Origin: Glandiceps talaboti
Lineage: Eukaryota; Hemichordata; Enteropneusta; Spengelidae
Direction of reading: 5' to 3'
DNA: 64,000 nucleotides
Assembly: GCF_964340395.1 (NCBI RefSeq)
Contig: NW_027554291.1
Span: 105,001 to 169,000, forward strand
Shown here: one piece after another, positions 59,501 to 64,000 of the stretch
Position numbering within the stretch: the stretch's first letter is position 1
Layout: each line of letters begins with the position of its first letter
Translations under genes and position numbers: made by a program
The notes under the pieces: generated by a model
The model's input: only the letters and a program-made list of their open reading frames with translations
Database searches by the model: none
What the model was told of the DNA's origin: nothing

Positions 59501-62500
59501 TAAAACCAGTGTTGACTGGTTTTGATTAGTTTTGACTTGTTTGCACAGGTTTTCGACCGTTCTGGACCTGTTATTAAAGGTTTGGACAGGTTTTGACAAG
59601 TTTTGATCGGTTTTGACGGGTTTTGAGTTGTTTGCACCTAGTTTTGACCGGTTTGGACCGGATTGATAGGTTTTGATCAGTTTTGACTTGTTTGCACTGG
59701 TTTTGGACCAGTTTCGATAGGTTTTCGACCGGTTTGGACCGGTTTTGACAGGTTTGGACAGGTTTGGAAAAGTTTTGACTGGTTTTGACGGGTTTTGCAC
59801 CTATTTTAGACAGGTTTGGATAGGTTTTTGACCGGTTTGGAGAGGTTTGACCTGTTTGCACAGGTTTTGACCAGTTTTCACTGGTTTTAAACCGGTTTGC
59901 GACAGGTTTTGACCAGTTTTGATCGGTTTTAAACCGGTGTTGACTGGTTTTGATCGGTTTTGACTTGTTTTCACCAGTTTTGGAATGGTTTTGATAGGTT
60001 TCGACAGCTTTGACCAGTTTTGATCTGTTTTCGCCTGTTTATAACCAATTTGGAAGGTTTTGACCGGTATTGACTCATTTTCACCAGTTTTGGTCCGCCT
60101 TGTATAGGTTGTCGACCGGTTTGGACCGTTTGGACAGGTTTGCTCAGGTTTTGACTCATTTAAACCTGTACACAACAGGTTTGGAAAGGTGTCGACCGGT
60201 TTGCGGTTTGGTTGGGTTTTGACAGTATTGTTTATGTTTTAACTAATTATGATCGGATTTGACTGGTTTAAAACCGGTTTGGACAGGTTTTGACCTTTTT
60301 TGTCTTGTTTGCAATGGTTGTGGACCGGTTTGGACAGGTTGTGACCGGTTTGAAATGGTTTTGGACAGGTTTGGACCGGTTTGGACAGGTTTTGGACCGG
60401 TTTTGATATGTTTGCACAGGTTTTGACCAGTTTTGATCAGTTTTGACTGGTTTAAAACCAGTGTTGACTGGTTTTGATTAGTTTTGAATTGTTTGCACTG
60501 GTTTTCGACCGGTTTGGACCGGTTATGAAAGGTTTGGACAGGTTTTGACAAGTTTTGATCGGTTTTGACGGGTTTTGAGTTGTTTGCACCTATTTTTGAC
60601 CGGTTTGGACCGGTTTGACCGGTTTAAAACCAGTGTTGACTGGTTTTGATTAGTTTTGACTTGTTTGCACTGGTTTTCGACCGTTCTGGACCGGTTTTGA
60701 AAGGTTTGGACAGGTTTTGACAAGTTTTGATCGGTTTTGACGGGTTTTGAGTTGTTTGCACCTATTTTTGACCGGTTTGGACCGGTTTGACATTTTTGCA
60801 CAGGTTTTGACCTAATTTCACTGGTTTTAAACCGGTTTGCGACAGGTTTTGACCAGTTTTGATCAGTTTTGACCGGTTTTAAACCTGTGTTGACTGGTTT
60901 CGATAGGTTTCGACAGGTTTGAACCGGTTTTGACAGGTTTTGACCAGTTTTGATCAGTTTTGACCGGTTTTAAAACGGTGTTGACTGGTTTTGATCAGTT
61001 TTGATCTGTTTTCACCTGTTTATAACCAATTTGGAAGGTTTTGACCGGTATTGATATGTTTGCACAGGTTTTGACCAGTTTTGATCAGTTTTGACCGGTT
61101 TAAAACCAGTGTTGACTGGTTTTGATCAGTTTTGACTTGTTTAAAACCAGTGTTGACTGGTTTTGATTAGTTTTGACTTGTTTGCACTGGTTTTCGACCG
61201 TTCTGGACCTGTTATTAAAGGTTTGGACAGGTTTTGACAAGTTTTGATCGGTTTTGACGGGTTTTGAGTTGTTTGCACCTAGTTTTGACCGGTTTGGACC
61301 GGATTGATAGGTTTTGATCAGTTTTGACTTGTTTGCACTGGTTTTGGACCAGTTTCGATAGGTTTTCGACAGGTTTGAACCGGTTTTGACAGGTTTTGAC
61401 CAGTTTTGACCGGTTTTAAAACGGTGTTGACTGGTTTTGATCAGTTTTGATCGGTTTTGACTTGTTTTCACCAGTTTTGGAATGTTTTCGATAGGTTTCG
61501 ACAGGTTTGAACCAGTTTTGACAGGTTTTGACCAGTTTTGATCTGTTTTCACCTGTTTATAACCAATTTGGAAGGTTTTGACCGGTATTGATATGTTTGC
61601 ACAGGTTTTGACCAGTTTTGATCAGTTTTGACCGGTTTAAAACCAGTGTTGACTGGTTTTGATCAGTTTTGACTTGTTTAAAACCAGTGTTGACTGGTTT
61701 TGATTAGTTTTGACTTGTTTGCACTGGTTTTCGACCGTTCTGGACCTGTTATTAAAGGTTTGGACAGGTTTTGACAAGTTTTGATCGGTTTTGACGGGTT
61801 TTGAGTTGTTTGCACCTAGTTTTGACCGGTTTGGACCGGATTGATAGGTTTTGATCAGTTTTGACTTGTTTGCACTGGTTTTGGACCAGTTTCGATAGGT
61901 TTTCGACCGGTTTGGACAGGTTTGGACAGGTTTGGAAAAGTTTTGACTGGTTTTGACGGGTTTTGCACCTATTTTAGACAGGTTTGGATAGGTTTTTGAC
62001 CGGTTTGGAGAGGTTTGACCTGTTTGCACAGGTTTTGACCAGTTTTCACTGGTTTTAAACCGGTTTGCGACAGGTTTTGACCAGTTTTGATCGGTTTTAA
62101 ACCAGTGTTGACTGGTTTTGATCAGTTTTGACTTGTTTAAAACCAGTGTTGACTGGTTTTGATTAGTTTTGACTTGTTTGCACTGGTTTTCGACCGTTCT
62201 GGACCTGTTATTAAAGGTTTGGACAGGTTTTGACAAGTTTTGATCGGTTTTGACGGGTTTTGAGTTGTTTGCACCTAGTTTTGACCGGTTTGGACCGGAT
62301 TGATAGGTTTTGATCAGTTTTGACTTGTTTGCACTGGTTTTGGACCAGTTTCGATAGGTTTTCGACCTGTTTGGACCGGTTTTGACAGGTTTGGACAGGT
62401 TTGGAAAAGTTTTGACTGGTTTTGACGGGTTTTGCACCTATTTTAGACAGGTTTGGATAGGTTTTTGACCGGTTTGGAGAGGTTTGACCTGTTTGCACAG

Positions 62501-64000
62501 GTTTTGACCAGTTTTCACTGGTTTTAAACCGGTTTGCGACAGGTTTTGACCAGTTTTGATCGGTTTTGACGGGTTTTGAGTTGTTTGCACCTAGTTTTGA
62601 CCGGTTTGGACCGGTTTGACAGGTTTTGATCAGTTTTGACTTGTTTGCACTGGTTTTGGACCAGTTTCGATAGGTTTTCGACCGGTTTGGACCGGTTTGG
62701 ACAGGTTTGGAAAAGTTTTGACTGGTTTTGACGGGTTTTGCACCTATTTTAGACAGGTTTGGATAGGTTTTTGACCGGTTTGGAGAGGTTTGACCTGTTT
62801 GCACAGGTTTTGACCAGTTTTCACTGGTTTTAAACCGGTTTGCGACAGGTTTTGACCAGTTTTGATCGGTTTTAAACCGGTGTTGACTGGTTTTGATCGG
62901 TTTTGACTTGTTTTCACCAGTTTTGGAATGGTTTTGATAGGTTTCGACAGCTTTGACCAGTTTTGATCTGTTTTCACCTGTTTATAACCAATTTGGAAGG
63001 TTTTGACCGGTATTGACTCATTTTCACCAGTTTTGGTCCGCCTTGTATAGGTTTTCGACCGGTTTGGACCGTTTGGACAGGTTTGCTCAGGTTTTGACTC
63101 ATTTAAACCTGTACACAACAGGTTTGGAAAGGTGTCGACCGGTTTGCGGTTTGGTTGGGTTTTGACAGTATTGTTTATGTTTTAACTAATTATGATCGGA
63201 TTTGACTGGTTTAAAACCGGTTTGGACAGGTTTTGACCTTTTTTGTCTTGTTTGCAATGGTTGTGGACCGGTTTGGACAGGTTGTGACCGGTTTTGATAT
63301 GTTTGCACAGGTTTTGACCAGTTTTGATCAGTTTTGACTGGTTTAAAACCAGTGTTGACTGGTTTTGATTAGTTTTGAATTGTTTGCACTGGTTTTCGAC
63401 CGGTTTGGACCGGTTATGAAAGGTTTTTACAGGTTTTGACAAGTTTTGATCGGTTTTGACGGGTTTTGAGTTGTTTGCACCTATTTTTGACCGGTTTGGA
63501 CCGGTTTGACCGGTTTAAAACCAGTGTTGACTGGTTTTGATTAGTTTTGACTTGTTTGCACTGGTTTTCGACCGTTCTGGACCGGTTTTGAAAGGTTTGG
63601 ACAGGTTTTGACAAGTTTTGATCGGTTTTGACGGGTTTTGCACCTATTTTAGACAGGTTTGGATAGGTTTTTGACCGGTTTGGAGAGGTTTGACCTGTTT
63701 GCACAGGTTTTGACCAGTTTTCACTGGTTTTAAACCGGTTTGCGACAGGTTTTGACCAGTTTTGATCGGTTTTGACGGGTTTTGAGTTGTTTGCACCTAT
63801 TTTTGACCGGTTTGGACCGGTTTGACAGGTTTTGATCAGTTTTGACTTGTTTGCACTGGTTTTGGACCAGTTTGGATGGGTTTTCGACCGGTTTTGAAAG
63901 GTTTGGACAGGTTTTGACAAGTTTTGATCGGTTTTGACGGGTTTTGAGTTGTTTGCACCTATTTTTGACCAGTTTGGACCGGTTTGGACAGGTTTTGGAC
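47592..64000. repeat. Satellite block 4
   Basis: Same family, continuing to the window end. Landmarks lie at 47958, 50891, 53712, 56036, 57758, 60243 and 63186, giving spacings of 2933, 2821, 2324, 1722, 2485 and 2943 bp. From 53.7 kb on, all units share two diagnostic changes next to the landmark: TTTGGTTGGGTTTT replaces TTTGGTCGGGTTTT, and AAAACCGGTTTGGACAGG replaces AAAACCCGTATGGACAGG. The array is therefore a distinct subfamily on the right. No gene is supported; open minus frames are satellite artefacts. Confidence 0.96.
52421..53340. repeat. Tandem run of about 313-bp modules in block 4
   Basis: The word GCACCTATTTTAGACAGG and its module recur near 52645, 52958 and 53267, giving a local run of nearly three copies. 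The third copy lacks about 10 bp (one monomer, GACAGGTTTG) relative to the others. This is the same mid-level module as in block 3. Confidence 0.8.

Noticed and set aside
960-64000. Dozens of minus-strand open frames of 60-305 codons with Lys/Gln/Asn/Ser/Thr-rich repeats
   Set aside because: They lie wholly in the satellite and are explained by the stop-free reverse complement of the 10-bp monomer. They have no domains and overlap one another in different frames.
923-64000. CRISPR-like regular repeats
   Set aside because: Repeats are contiguous and degenerate with no unique spacers, and the context is eukaryotic.
923-64000. Telomeric repeat array, because of the GGTTTT words
   Set aside because: The unit is 10 bp with ACC in it, not a 6-8 bp G-rich telomere unit, and G-runs are only two bases long.
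923-64000. CENP-B box in the satellite
   Set aside because: TTCG words occur (TTTCGATAGGTTTCGACAGG), but the required CGGG at the right spacing was not found by eye.

Overview
The window looks like repeat-rich, probably heterochromatic DNA from an animal genome, most likely a marine-type invertebrate; I cannot name the species. The signs are a metazoan-like 28S rRNA fragment, a long satellite array, an APE-type LINE with two intact ORFs, and two terminal-inverted-repeat (TIR) DNA elements. I see no cellular protein gene, tRNA gene or prokaryotic feature.

Layout. 1-922 is a broken 28S rDNA copy in two same-strand pieces (1-552 and about 605-922). They are separated by about 50 bp of satellite-like filler, and the second piece ends abruptly in satellite. 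From 923 to the end, about 53 kb is one satellite family in four blocks: 923-23280, 27449-39274, 43767-45048 and 47592-64000. The base unit is a degenerate 10-bp monomer (GGTTTTGACC / GGTTTGGACC). Above it sit modules of about 313-317 bp, higher-order units of mostly 1.7-4.3 kb marked by a recurring AT-rich landmark (20 copies), and still larger duplications: about 4.7 kb repeated at a 9,908-bp offset, and a 3,990-bp tandem duplication.

Three mobile elements split the array. Element TE1 (23281-27448) is a 4.17-kb element with 13-bp perfect TIRs, or 11-bp TIRs plus an AATT target duplication. A LINE (39275-43766, minus strand) has ORF1 and ORF2 in the same frame, separated only by one UAG. Element TE2 (45049-47591) is a 2.54-kb TIR element that carries two copies of a small MITE. 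In each case the satellite sequence resumes on the far side at the point where it stopped, so these elements inserted into a pre-existing array.

The only convincing proteins are the LINE's ORF1 (nucleic-acid-binding type) and ORF2 (endonuclease plus reverse transcriptase). The many long minus-strand open frames in the satellite arise because the reverse complement of the 10-bp monomer has no stop codon in any frame. The most unusual points are the nested, helically phased satellite with sharp regional subfamilies, its junction with deleted 28S rDNA, and the stop-start joint of the LINE.
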